Shown: positions 53,627-61,982, counted from the first letter of the stretch. The stretch is 64,000 bases of DNA from Microbacterium sp. H83 (GCF_001650405.1 NZ_LWCU01000055.1:1-64000), one strand, 5' to 3'. The notes: generated by a model not told the origin, from the letters alone. A program made the numbers and translations.

Positions 53627-53925
53627 GGTGAACTGCTGAGCCGGCAGCTCGTCCGACAGGCGCTGGCGAGCCAGTTGTTCGCGTGGGTCGCGTCGCGGAT
53701 CGTCGACGACCGGGCCGTCGCCTACGGCGCGGTCGTCGTGAATTCGTCGGTGCAGGCGATCTACGACGTCACGGTCCGCGTGACGGGAGCCGACGGAACG
53801 GAGCGGCGCCCCGTCGCGCTGACCATTCTTCCGCCAGGCGCGTACCACCCGGAGGAAAGCGCCGAGGCCTACGGACGGGAGTTCGCGTCGCGGCTTCGCT
53901 CGTTCACGAACTCTCCCCGACGCAG
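53627..53925 (+). pseudogene. Truncated hypothetical protein relic
   Basis: The frame GGT at 53627 gives LVRQALASQLFAWVASRIVD, then YGAVVVNSSVQAIYDVTVRV and LTILPPGAYHPE. This is a familiar actinobacterial block (VVNSS...YDV...LPPG) of unknown function. No start with ribosome site is present and no proper end; the frame runs on into Ser/Arg-rich nonsense. I call it a broken gene fragment. Confidence 0.4.
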
Positions 53926-53976
53926 GTCGATGAAGCGCTGCGATGCGAGCCCATCGCCGGCGCCGATCGCGCGGCG
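53905..53976 (+). pseudogene. Relic of a DUF433 antitoxin C terminus
   Basis: In another frame, HELSPTQVDEALRCEPIAGA parallels YELTLDQVDQALRFELIVGS at the end of the intact antitoxin (38047-38115), and ADRAA follows in both. Nothing else of the antitoxin or its toxin remains. It overlaps the end of the previous relic, so the two were joined by deletion. The rest of the 579-base gap between gudD and SulP (53578-54156) has no gene I can support. Confidence 0.45.
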
Positions 53977-54156
53977 TCGGTGTGCGGACGCTGCAGGTTC
54001 ACAATTCAGCAAGAACGTCGCATCAACCCGGCCGGCCGCGCGTGAACTCGGGTGCGCATCGACCTGAGCGCAGCAACCTTGCTGAATCGTGCACCGCCGC
54101 CCGGCGCGCTCAGTTCCGGCGGCGTTCCCCCGGATGCCCTATTCCGCGCCGCCGGG

Positions 54157-55659
54157 CTACTCGAACCCGCCGGTCAGTCGTCCCCGCATCCGCTCGCTGC
54201 TCTCGTTCATCCCGACGATCTGCACCGTCTTGCCGAGTGCGTCGTACTTCGTCTCGATCGCATCCAGCGCGGCGACGGTCGAGGCGTCCCAGATGTGCGA
54301 GCCCGACAGGTCCACGACCACCCGCGACGGGTCCTCCGTGTACGAGAACAGCGTCGTCAGGTCGTTGCTCGACGCGAAGAAGAGCTCGCCGTTCACGACA
54401 TACGTCACCGATTCGCCGTCGTCCGCGACCGTGCGCGACACCGACACGAAGTGCGCCACGCGCCGGACGAACAGCACGGATGCGACGAGCACTCCACCCA
54501 CGACGCCGATCGCGAGGTTATGGGTGATGAGCACGAGCACGACGGTCGCCACCATGACGAACGTCTCGCTCTTCGGCATCCGCTTCAGGGTCGACGGCTT
54601 CACCGAGTGCCAGTCGAACGCTCCGATCGCGACCATGATCATCACGGCGACGAGAGCGGCCATCGGGATCGTGCCGACGAAGTCGCCGAACACGACGACC
54701 AGCACGAAGAGGAAGATGCCGGCGCAGAAGGTGGAGATGCGGGTGCGGGCTCCCGAGGCCTTGACGCCGATCATGGTCTGGCCGATCACCGCGCACCCGC
54801 CCATGCCGCCGAAGAAGCCCGACAGCATGTTCGCGACGCCCTGCGCCCACGACTCGCGCGTCTTGTTCGAGTGGGTGTCGGTGATCTCGTCGACGAGCTT
54901 GGCGGTCAGCAGCGACTCCATGAGCCCGACGAGCGCGACTCCCAGCGCGAACGGCGCGATGATGCCGAACGTCTCCCACGTCCACGGGATGTCCGGAAGG
55001 AACAGCGAGGGCAGGCTGCGCGGCAGCTCGCCCTGATCGCCGACGGTCGGCACGGTGAGGCCCATCGTCAGCACGACCGCGGTCACGATGATCACCGACA
55101 CGAGCGGCGCCGGCACGATCCTCGTGATCCGCGGCATCACGATCATGACGACGATTCCCAGCGCCACCAGCGGATACACCAGCCACGGCACATCGATCAG
55201 CTGCGGGAACTGCGAGCTGAACACGAAGATCGCGAGCGCGTTCACGAATCCGACCATGACGCTGCGGGGGATGAACCGCATGAGCTTCGCGACGCCCAGC
55301 ACTCCGAGGATCACCTGGAAGACCCCCGCGAGGATGACGGTCGCGATGAAGTAGTCCATCCCGTACGTCGGCGCGACGGGGGCGATCACGAGGGCGACGG
55401 CTCCGGTCGCCGCGGTGACCATGGCGGGGCGTCCGCCGAGGAACGCGATCGACACCGCCATGATGAACGACGAGAACAGTCCGACCTTCGGATCGACGCC
55501 GGCGATGACCGAGAACGCGATCGCCTCGGGGATCAGCGCGAGACCGACGACCAGGCCCGCGAGGACCTCGCGCGTCAGCATCCGCGGACTCCGCAGCGCC
55601 TGTAACACGGTCGGGTTCGCCCGATAGCGGGCACGATCATCGATCGCAGATGCAGACAT
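54157..55659 (-). CDS. SulP-family anion transporter with STAS domain
   Basis: 500 residues with about eleven to twelve membrane helices, beginning VLAGLVVGLALIPEAIAFSVIAG, the usual SulP TM1, and GGRPAMVTAATGAVALV. The C-terminal STAS domain is visible as VVVDLSGSHIWDASTVAALD. It moves sulfate, bicarbonate or another anion across the inner membrane. The Gln/Ala-rich TM core matches the bicarbonate/sulfate-type group. ATG 55659 has GGAGCATCCCC in front. Independent unit. Confidence 0.88.
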   Translation of the reverse strand: MSASAIDDRARYRANPTVLQALRSPRMLTREVLAGLVVGLALIPEAIAFSVIAGVDPKVGLFSSFIMAVSIAFLGGRPAMVTAATGAVALVIAPVAPTYGMDYFIATVILAGVFQVILGVLGVAKLMRFIPRSVMVGFVNALAIFVFSSQFPQLIDVPWLVYPLVALGIVVMIVMPRITRIVPAPLVSVIIVTAVVLTMGLTVPTVGDQGELPRSLPSLFLPDIPWTWETFGIIAPFALGVALVGLMESLLTAKLVDEITDTHSNKTRESWAQGVANMLSGFFGGMGGCAVIGQTMIGVKASGARTRISTFCAGIFLFVLVVVFGDFVGTIPMAALVAVMIMVAIGAFDWHSVKPSTLKRMPKSETFVMVATVVLVLITHNLAIGVVGGVLVASVLFVRRVAHFVSVSRTVADDGESVTYVVNGELFFASSNDLTTLFSYTEDPSRVVVDLSGSHIWDASTVAALDAIETKYDALGKTVQIVGMNESSERMRGRLTGGFE

Positions 55660-55801
55660 GGGGATGCTCCAGAGGACGCGGCCGGGGGCGGGCCGAACAC
55701 TCAAGGGTACGGCGGATGCCGGGGAGTGTCGCGCCGCCGCTGCCCGGCGTCGGCTGCGGGCGGTGTGCGCCCCGTCCCTGTCCGGTGTCGACGGCCGCGG
55801 C

Positions 55802-55807
55802 TAGAGT
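55802..55807 (+). promoter_or_regulatory. Leaderless -10 element TAGAGT
   Basis: TAGAGT ends six bases before ATG 55814 and no ribosome site intervenes. Confidence 0.5.
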
Positions 55808-55813
55808 GCGGAC

Positions 55814-56299
55814 ATGGAACCCGTGCCGACCGACTTCTGGGGTGTGGTCGTGCCGTCGTGGCTCGGTGCCGTGGCGTCGATCGCGGCGTCGACCGTCGCC
55901 GTCATCGCCTTCCTCAACAGCCTGTCGGCGAAGGGCGGGGTCACAGAGATCGGCGACGCGTTGAACCGCGAGCCGTCGGTGCGTCGAGGCGCTATCGGAG
56001 GACTCGCGATCGGCGGTGCGGCGACCGGCACGGACCCGCCGGAGCCGTGGGCCGTCGAGCGCGACCGTCGTGTCGGGATCTTCCGCAACACCAGCGGGCG
56101 ATCTGCGGTGGTGTCGGGCATCGACGTGGTCGGCGGCGTGCACGCCGCTCTGGATGCGCAGCTCCCGCTCGAGGTGCCGCCGACCGCCTCGTTCGAGGTG
56201 CGTCTGCGGAGGGATCTCGGGGGGCCGGCCGTCCGGGGAGTCACGCTGCGGTGGACGGACGGCGACGGACGGCAGGCCTCGCGGATCTACTACCTGTAG
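55814..56299 (+). CDS. Membrane-anchored hypothetical protein, 161 residues
   Basis: One N-terminal membrane helix (WLGAVASIAASTVAVIAFL) and a soluble C-terminal domain of beta strands (RVGIFRNTSGRSAVVSGIDV, LPLEVPPTASFEVRL). No family recognised. The arrangement (helix, then immunoglobulin-like strands) is like the class represented by the relic at 53627. A leaderless -10 box supports the start. Confidence 0.6.
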   Translation: MEPVPTDFWGVVVPSWLGAVASIAASTVAVIAFLNSLSAKGGVTEIGDALNREPSVRRGAIGGLAIGGAATGTDPPEPWAVERDRRVGIFRNTSGRSAVVSGIDVVGGVHAALDAQLPLEVPPTASFEVRLRRDLGGPAVRGVTLRWTDGDGRQASRIYYL

Positions 56300-56365
56300 A
56301 TGTGGCGCGTGCACGTGCCGGGATCGGAAGCCGACGGCTCGATGAACGGGACGCGGATCGAAGTG

Positions 56366-56431
56366 GCAATCGAAGAGGAGGTATGAGCTGCAATCTGCCT
56401 TGTCTTTTATGTGCGCTGCATGGCAGATTGC
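56366..56431 (+). promoter_or_regulatory. Leader with strong hairpin and competing segment, before pan operon
   Basis: GCAATCTGCC (56390-56399) and GGCAGATTGC (56422-56431) form a perfect 10-bp stem with a 22-base loop containing TTTT. A second GCAATC at 56366-56371 can pair with the same GATTGC (56426-56431), so two alternative folds exist. The segment is visibly less GC-rich than its surroundings. It ends 67 bases before the DUF2520 gene. The layout is attenuator- or riboswitch-like; no known class is recognised. Confidence 0.45.
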
Positions 56432-56487
56432 TCCGTGATTTGGAGCTGCTTCCTGCGCGGGCGGATACTCGTGGCATCTCCGCCTGA
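56383..56487 (+). CDS. Possible 34-residue Cys-rich leader peptide
   Basis: ATG 56383 follows GAAGAGGAGGT and reads MSCNLPCLLCALHGRLL and on to TGA 56487, 11 bases before the DUF2520 start. Codons TTA, TGT and AAT are rare in this genome. It overlaps the hairpin stem, so translating it would open the stem. A leader peptide is possible; the ribosome site may instead be chance. Confidence 0.35.
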   Translation: MSCNLPCLLCALHGRLLRDLELLPARADTRGISA

Positions 56488-56498
56488 TCCGGGATCCC

Positions 56499-57278
56499 AT
56501 GAATGACACCCTCTCCCCTCGCGACACGACCATCGCCGTCATCGGCGCGGGCCGTCTCGGCGTCGTTCTCGCGACGGCTCTACGTGCGGCGGACTTCGTC
56601 GTCATCGGCCCGCTGCGCAGGGACGATCGGCTCCCGGATGCGGATGTCTCGGTCCTGTGTGTTCCCGACGCGGCGATCCCGGCCGTGGCCTTCGCCGTCC
56701 GCCCTCATTCGACGCTCATCGGTCACGTCTCGGGGGCCACGCCGCTGACCGACGTCGACTTCAGCATCCACCCTCTGCAGACGTTCACCGGAGACGAGAC
56801 GCCCGATGTCTTCCGTGGCATCGGCGCCGCGATCGACGGGCGCTCAGCCGATGCGCTCGCCGTCGCCGAGGCGCTGGCGCGGGCGCTCGGTGCGCGTCCG
56901 TTCCGCGTCGACGACGAGCATCGCGCCGGGTATCACGCCTCGGCATCCTTCGCCTCGAACTTCGTGCTCACGGTGCTCGATGCGGCCGAGCGGCTCGGCG
57001 CGACCGCAGGGCTCGAGCGCGCGCACCTCGCCCCGCTCGTCCGTCGGACGGTCGACAACTGGGCGGCATCCGGCACGGCGGCGGTCCTGACCGGGCCCAT
57101 CGCACGGGGCGACCACGACACCGTGGCTCGGCAGCGCGCGGCATCCGGAGACCTGCAGCCCCTGTTCGACGCGCTCGCCGCCGCCACCCGCGACATCGCG
57201 AGCCGTGGTGCCGCGAGCCGTGGCGCCGGGGAGCGGAGCGTCGGGGCGACGGACACGACCGGGAAGGACGACGCATGA
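56499..57278 (+). CDS. Rossmann/DUF2520 protein, likely ketopantoate reductase (PanG-like)
   Basis: 259 residues with an N-terminal Rossmann motif IAVIGAGRLGVVLA (about 12-25) and a helical DUF2520 C-terminal half. This two-domain plan is that of PanG, an alternative ketopantoate reductase that replaces PanE in some bacteria, and the gene overlaps panC by four bases in a panC-panB operon. Reduction of ketopantoate to pantoate is the missing step between PanB and PanC, so this assignment fits. A canonical panE is not seen in the window; it could exist elsewhere. The C terminus is low-complexity (Ala/Ser/Gly). Confidence 0.75.
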   Translation: MNDTLSPRDTTIAVIGAGRLGVVLATALRAADFVVIGPLRRDDRLPDADVSVLCVPDAAIPAVAFAVRPHSTLIGHVSGATPLTDVDFSIHPLQTFTGDETPDVFRGIGAAIDGRSADALAVAEALARALGARPFRVDDEHRAGYHASASFASNFVLTVLDAAERLGATAGLERAHLAPLVRRTVDNWAASGTAAVLTGPIARGDHDTVARQRAASGDLQPLFDALAAATRDIASRGAASRGAGERSVGATDTTGKDDA

Positions 57279-58126
57279 GGATCCTCCGCACGATCGCCGA
57301 GGTGCGCGGCACCGTCCGAGAAGCCCGCACCGCCGGGCAGTCCGTCGGACTTGTGCCCACCATGGGCGCGTTCCACGAGGGCCACCTCTCGCTCATGCGC
57401 GCGGCCCGCGCGCAGACCGGGCTCGTCGTCGTCTCGCTCTTCGTGAATCCGACCCAGTTCGCCGCGAACGAAGACCTCAGCACCTATCCGCGCGACGAGG
57501 CCCGCGACGCCGGGCTCGCCGAGGCCGAGGGCGTCGACATCCTTTTCGCTCCGGAGCCCTTCGAGATCTATCCCGATGGCTTCGCCACGAGCATCCACGT
57601 CTCGGGCATCACCGACGTTCTTGACGGCGCGAGCCGCGGAGCCCACCACTTCGACGGCGTCGCCACCGTGGTCACCAAGCTGTTCGGCATCGTGCGCCCC
57701 GACGTCGCGTACTTCGGACAGAAGGACGCCCAGCAGGTGCTCGTCGTCCGTCGGGTCGTGCGCGATCTCGATCTCGACGTGCGCATCGAGGCCTGCCCGA
57801 TCGTCCGTGAACCCGACGGGCTCGCGATGAGCTCCCGCAACGTGTACCTCGACGCGGATGCTCGCGCCCAGGCGACGGCGCTGAACCGGGCGCTCGACGC
57901 GGCCGCGGCCGTGCGGCGAGCGGGGGAGCGCGATGCGGACGGCATCCTCTCCGCCGCGCAGGCGGTGCTCGCGGAGGAGTCGCTCGTGCCCGAGTACCTG
58001 GAGCTCCGGGATGCCGAGACGCTGCATCCCGTGACGCGCATCGAGCGGGATGCCCTCCTGCTCGTCGCGGCCCGTGTCGGCGCGGCACGGCTGATCGACA
58101 ACCACATCCTGAAAGGTGACGCGTGA
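57275..58126 (+). CDS. panC: Pantoate-beta-alanine ligase
   Basis: 283 residues. It joins pantoate and beta-alanine with ATP to give pantothenate. The HIGH-like motif PTMGAFHEGHLSLM (about 29-42), SLFVNPTQF, and YFGQKDAQQ with the KMSKS-like region RNVYL near 190 are clear. ATG 57275 overlaps the DUF2520 stop. No panD is in the operon, so beta-alanine comes from elsewhere. Confidence 0.93.
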   Translation: MRILRTIAEVRGTVREARTAGQSVGLVPTMGAFHEGHLSLMRAARAQTGLVVVSLFVNPTQFAANEDLSTYPRDEARDAGLAEAEGVDILFAPEPFEIYPDGFATSIHVSGITDVLDGASRGAHHFDGVATVVTKLFGIVRPDVAYFGQKDAQQVLVVRRVVRDLDLDVRIEACPIVREPDGLAMSSRNVYLDADARAQATALNRALDAAAAVRRAGERDADGILSAAQAVLAEESLVPEYLELRDAETLHPVTRIERDALLLVAARVGAARLIDNHILKGDA

Positions 58127-58992
58127 TGAGCGCCCATGTCCCGACGAAGCGGCTCACGATCGCGGATCTCGCGACGAAGAAGCGCGCCGGCGAGCCGATC
58201 GTCATGGTGACGGCCTACGACCACCCGAGTGCGCAGATCGTCGAGACCGCCGGCGTCGACATGGTGCTCGTCGGCGACTCGGCGGCGATGACCGTGCTCG
58301 GATACGACAGCACCGTGCCGATCACGACCGACGAGATGCTGATGCTGACCCGTGCGGTGCGCCGCGGTCTCACGCGGCCCCTGCTGGTGGGCGACCTGCC
58401 GTTCGGGTCGTACGAGGCGTCCGACGAGCTCGCCCTCGCCACGGCCCAGCGCTTCATCAAGGAGGCAGGGGTCGATCTCGTCAAGATCGAGCGCGGCGGA
58501 ACGACCGTCGACCGTGCCCGGGCGTTGGTGAATGCCGGCATCCCGGTCGTCGGGCACGTCGGCCTGACGCCGCAGACGGCGACCGCGCTCGGCGGGTTCC
58601 GGGCGCAGGGGCGCACCGCCGAGGCGGCCCTGTCGGTGATCGACGACGCGCTCGCGCTGCAGGATGCCGGAGTGTCGCTGATCGTCGTCGAGGCCGTGCC
58701 GTCGGAGGTCACCGCCGCCCTGATGCCGCTGCTGACGGTTCCGGTCATCGGGATCGGAGCGGGGGCGGATGCCGACGGCCAGGTGCTCGTGTTCCACGAC
58801 CTGCTGGGGATCTACGACGGTCCGGCCGCTACCTTCGTCAAGCGCTACGCCGAGGTGCGGTCGGCGTCGGTCGACGGGGTCGCGGCGTATGCGGCGGAGG
58901 TCCGGTCGGGTGCGTACCCCGCGCCCGAGCACGGATACCGGATGCCGGAGGCGGAGGCCACGCGGATGCGGGAGCTGCTCGCCGCGCGGTGA
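58126..58992 (+). CDS. panB: 3-methyl-2-oxobutanoate hydroxymethyltransferase
   Basis: 288 residues from ATG 58126 (an in-frame GTG at 58123 overlaps the panC stop and is an alternative). It adds a hydroxymethyl group from methylene-tetrahydrofolate to 2-oxoisovalerate, giving ketopantoate. VTAYDHPSA, VLVGDSAAM with the metal aspartate, VGDLPFGSY, and GHVGLTPQ with the metal-binding histidine, then GIGAGADADGQVLV, are all present. Order PanG, PanC, PanB makes an operon for pantothenate. Confidence 0.93.
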   Translation: MSAHVPTKRLTIADLATKKRAGEPIVMVTAYDHPSAQIVETAGVDMVLVGDSAAMTVLGYDSTVPITTDEMLMLTRAVRRGLTRPLLVGDLPFGSYEASDELALATAQRFIKEAGVDLVKIERGGTTVDRARALVNAGIPVVGHVGLTPQTATALGGFRAQGRTAEAALSVIDDALALQDAGVSLIVVEAVPSEVTAALMPLLTVPVIGIGAGADADGQVLVFHDLLGIYDGPAATFVKRYAEVRSASVDGVAAYAAEVRSGAYPAPEHGYRMPEAEATRMRELLAAR

Positions 58993-59107
58993 GCCGGGTC
59001 GGCCTTCCCGTGGCTGCCCGTGCCGCGGACGTTTCCACTTCGCTCGGTCGAATCTCGTGACGGCGTCCGAGGGAACTGCCTGGGTCCGAGGGAAGCGCGC
59101 ATCCGGC

Positions 59108-59317
59108 TCAGGCCTCGGGGACCCACCGCAGGAGGTCGCCGGGCTGACATTCCAGAACTTCGCAGAGGGCGTCGAGGGTCCCGAAGCGCACGGCCTTGGC
59201 TCGCCCGTTCTTGAGCACCGCGAGGTTGGTCGCGGTGATGCCGATGCGCTCGGCGAGTTCGCCCACACCCATCTTGCGGCGCGCGAGCATCACGTCGATG
59301 TCCACGACGACGGGCAT
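59108..59317 (-). CDS. Small HTH protein (Cro/CI, YozG-like)
   Basis: A 69-residue DNA-binding protein. The HTH is MGVGELAERIGITATNLAVL with the recognition helix in TNLAVLKNGRA, then LDALCEVLECQPGDLL, the usual YozG-type end. It overlaps the DUF2975 gene by one base (TGATG). This pair, membrane protein plus tiny XRE regulator, is common in Gram-positive bacteria; the regulator probably controls the pair. Confidence 0.85.
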   Translation of the reverse strand: MPVVVDIDVMLARRKMGVGELAERIGITATNLAVLKNGRAKAVRFGTLDALCEVLECQPGDLLRWVPEA

Positions 59318-59805
59318 CAGATGACTTCGTTGTCGAGTTCGGACTGCAGCGCATTCGCCCGCGCGTCACGGTCGATCGCCTGTCGCAGCAGCGCCTTCAT
59401 CACGACGACGAGCAGCGCCATCCCGCCGAGCACGAGCGCGGCGCCGCCGATGAGGGCGACGACTCCCGGCGCGATCGATCCGGGAGCGAGCAGGATCGCC
59501 AGGATGAGCATCAGCACGGCCGCCGCGGCGATCGCGCCGATGATCACGTCGACGTAGCGGAAGGATGCCGACGAGAAGATCGACCCCCGACGGACCTTGC
59601 CGAGCAGCATCCACACGCAGACCCCGAAGACCTGCAGCGTCAGGATGCCGAGCACGGCGATGGTCACGAGCGCGATCCGTCCCCACAGCACCTCGCCCGC
59701 CAGATCGGCCCAGACCAGCGGCATGATCACGGTCTGCACGACCAGCGACCCCAGCAGTGCCAACGCGATCACGACCTGCAGCACGACGATCGTCGACTTG
59801 CCCAT
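59317..59805 (-). CDS. DUF2975 membrane protein
   Basis: 162 residues with four helices (VVLQVVIALALLGSLVV, ALVTIAVLGILTLQVFGV, VIIGAIAAAAVLMLILAIL and VALIGGAALVLGGMALLVV), the layout of DUF2975. ATG 59805 lies behind GAGGTGGAGTC, which decides it over the upstream extension. Paired with the HTH gene; function unknown. Confidence 0.82.
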   Translation of the reverse strand: MGKSTIVVLQVVIALALLGSLVVQTVIMPLVWADLAGEVLWGRIALVTIAVLGILTLQVFGVCVWMLLGKVRRGSIFSSASFRYVDVIIGAIAAAAVLMLILAILLAPGSIAPGVVALIGGAALVLGGMALLVVVMKALLRQAIDRDARANALQSELDNEVI

Positions 59806-59961
59806 GACTCCACCTCTCATCGACCAACGGTAGAAATCTATCGTTAATCGTTCGATCAGGGAAGGGGGGATGCCGGTCACGCCTGCCCGGGAGGGCTGCG
59901 CTCCGCGTCATCGGGGCTCCGCTGTGTCCGGCCCGCCCACGGCGTTCGGCTCCGGGTTGGG

Positions 59962-60159
59962 GCGGACGACTCCGGGTGGGACGGACGCGTCGCTGCGCAG
60001 CATCCGTCCATCGCGGAGTTCTCCGCCGGGCGCCGCGCCTGCTCGTCGCCTCTCCGGTTCTGAAGGAGAACACCGCACCCATCGCGTCGGGCGGAGGACT
60101 CCCCGTCGGGCGGACTCATCGCGCCGCAGCATCCGCCCATCGCGGAGTTCTCCGCCCCA
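59962..60159 (+). repeat. Imperfect direct repeat with dyad core
   Basis: Two related units of about 70 bases lie at 59962-60030 and 60091-60159, offset by 129 bases. Each contains CGCAGCATCCGYCCATCGCG (59996 and 60125) followed by GAGTTCTCCGCC, with GCGGAG-TT-CTCCGC as an inverted repeat. A degenerate third piece, TGAAGGAGAACACCGC, lies between. The whole 429-base gap between the DUF2975 and MFS genes (59806-60234) has no gene I can support; the repeat dominates it. Confidence 0.65.
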
Positions 60160-60234
60160 CACTGTGCCCGCCGCACAGGCCCGCTGCGCGACCAGCACTA
60201 ACGGCCCGCCGCCGGTAAGCCCCCCGCGCCCCGT

Positions 60235-61452
60235 CTACTCCGCCCGGCGCACCCGCAGCACGAGCGCCACCGCCGCGAGCAGGATCACGACGACGCCGTA
60301 CCCGACGACCACGGCCTCGAGCCCGAAGACGCCGACCAGCACGCCGGCGATCACCGCGGGAACGCCGAAGGCGAGGTAGGCCAGCACGTAGATGACGGCG
60401 AACGTGTCGGCGCGCTCGGTCGCGGGGATCCGCGGCGCCAGGGATCCGACGACTCCTGAGAAGGCGGTGCCGAAGCCCATGCCGGTGACCGCGGTCGCGG
60501 CGAGGTAGAACGGTAGCGAGGTGACCGCGAGAGCGGCGAGCGACAGGGCGGTGCCGGCGGCGAGCGCAGCGGTGCCGAAGATCACCGACGTGCGCGGTCG
60601 GCGGTTGCGCATCACGAAAGCGGTGACCGCGCCCACGCCGGCGAGCATCGCGACCGCCAGGCCCTGCCAGACGTGCGCCTCGCCGCCGAGCTCGGTGCGC
60701 ACGATGTTCGCGCCCAGGGAGAGGAACAGGCCGCCGGTCGCCCAGCCGGCGATGACCGCGGGGGCGCCGCGCCAGAAGTCCGAGCGGATGCCGGACGGGA
60801 TCGACAGCCGGAAGCTCAGCGACCTCCACACTCCCGGCCGCAGGGGTGCGGTCTCCGGAGCGAGGAGGAACAGCGCGGCGAGGACGATGTAGACGGCGGT
60901 GAGGGGTGCGAAGACGTCGAGGAGCGGTTCTCCCGTGACGTCGAGCACGACCCCCGAGACCAGCGCGCCGAGGGCGAGGCCGATCCCGGGGCTCAGGGCG
61001 TTCCACAGCGCGGCGGTCCGCGCGCGGCCGTGCGGCGCGAGATCCAGGGCGGCGGCGGACAGTGCGGAGATCAGGACGCCGCTCGCCACGCCCTGCAGCA
61101 CCCGGGCGAGCACGAGTGTGGCGACCGTGTCGGCGTGCCAGAACAGCACCATGCTGGCGGCGAGCAGCAGGAAGCCGCCGATCGCGACCGGGCGGCGGCC
61201 GATGTGATCCGACAGCGAGCCCGCCGTGAGGAGGGCGAGGAGCAGCGCCACCGCGTAGACGGCGAAGACGGCGCTGATGATGATCGCGTCGAATCCGATG
61301 TCTGCCGCGAGCACCGGATAGAAAGGCGACGGCGCGCTCGCTCCGCTCATCATCGCGATCTGCGCGGCGATCGCGAGCGCGAATCCGAATCGAGCGCGGC
61401 GGACGGTCGGGGCGGATGCCGGCGCCGTGGGCGTCGGTGCGGTGATGGTCAT
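60235..61452 (-). CDS. MFS transporter
   Basis: 405 residues, twelve helices, of the drug/proton antiporter type. The intracellular motif A, GSLSDHIGRRPVAIGG, is near residues 78-93, and the second half repeats the plan weakly. ATG 61452 is behind GAGGAGCCCGC. It is divergent from an ArsR regulator with two 18-bp operator-like sites between, so its expression is probably induced when the regulator's ligand is present. The substrate is unknown; efflux of a toxic compound is likely. Confidence 0.85.
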   Translation of the reverse strand: MTITAPTPTAPASAPTVRRARFGFALAIAAQIAMMSGASAPSPFYPVLAADIGFDAIIISAVFAVYAVALLLALLTAGSLSDHIGRRPVAIGGFLLLAASMVLFWHADTVATLVLARVLQGVASGVLISALSAAALDLAPHGRARTAALWNALSPGIGLALGALVSGVVLDVTGEPLLDVFAPLTAVYIVLAALFLLAPETAPLRPGVWRSLSFRLSIPSGIRSDFWRGAPAVIAGWATGGLFLSLGANIVRTELGGEAHVWQGLAVAMLAGVGAVTAFVMRNRRPRTSVIFGTAALAAGTALSLAALAVTSLPFYLAATAVTGMGFGTAFSGVVGSLAPRIPATERADTFAVIYVLAYLAFGVPAVIAGVLVGVFGLEAVVVGYGVVVILLAAVALVLRVRRAE

Positions 61453-61491
61453 GCGGGCTCCTCGGTGTCGCATCCGCGGGGACGCGTGTGG

Positions 61492-61556
61492 GTTCGATAA
61501 TCATCGAACTATCGGAGCGTACTCGCCATTCCCGGATTGTTCAACTATTCTCGAAC
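61492..61556. promoter_or_regulatory. Twin operators for ArsR-type regulator
   Basis: GTTCGATAATCATCGAAC (61492-61509) is a perfect 7-bp inverted repeat with a 4-base centre. GTTCAACTATTCTCGAAC (61539-61556) is the same layout with weaker arms and ends one base before the regulator's ATG. They are 47 bases apart and cover both divergent promoters. Confidence 0.75.
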
Positions 61557-61557
61557 C

Positions 61558-61863
61558 ATGCCTGGCGACCTCCCGCATCCGGATCGCTCCGAGATCCAGC
61601 TGACCGACGTGCTCTTCGCGCTCAGCGACCCCGAGCGCCTCGCGATCACCCGACAGCTCGCCGACGGCCCGCTCGACATGGCCTCCTGCCACGCCACCGA
61701 TCCGAACCTGCCCAAGTCCACGAAGTCGCACTTCATGAAGGTGCTGCGTGAGGCCGGCGTCATCAGGAACGAGCCCCACGGCCGACGACGGATGCTGACG
61801 CTGCGGCGGGACGACCTCGATGCCCTGTTCCCCGGCCTGCTGGACTCCGTGCTGCGGGGGTAG
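61558..61863 (+). CDS. ArsR-family winged-helix regulator
   Basis: 101 residues from ATG 61558 (an earlier in-frame ATG at 61537 lies before the operator). The wHTH is visible as LFALSDPERLAITRQLADG, SCHATDPNLPKSTKSHFMKVL and GRRRMLTL. No cysteine pair typical of metal-sensing ArsR proteins is present (one Cys only), so it probably senses a small organic ligand. It likely represses the MFS gene and itself. Confidence 0.85.
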   Translation: MPGDLPHPDRSEIQLTDVLFALSDPERLAITRQLADGPLDMASCHATDPNLPKSTKSHFMKVLREAGVIRNEPHGRRRMLTLRRDDLDALFPGLLDSVLRG

Positions 61864-61970
61864 CGGGGCCGTCGACGCGGGTTCCCGGAGGTGCCCCGCC
61901 CGCCGCGGTCGGCATATCGGAGTCCCGGAATTTGTTAGTACAAAGCTTCGAATGTCCCGTTCGACGCCCG

Positions 61971-61976
61971 TAGAAT
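61971..61976 (+). promoter_or_regulatory. Leaderless -10 element TAGAAT
   Basis: TAGAAT ends six bases before ATG 61983 of the DUF222 gene. Confidence 0.5.
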
Positions 61977-61982
61977 CTGAGC

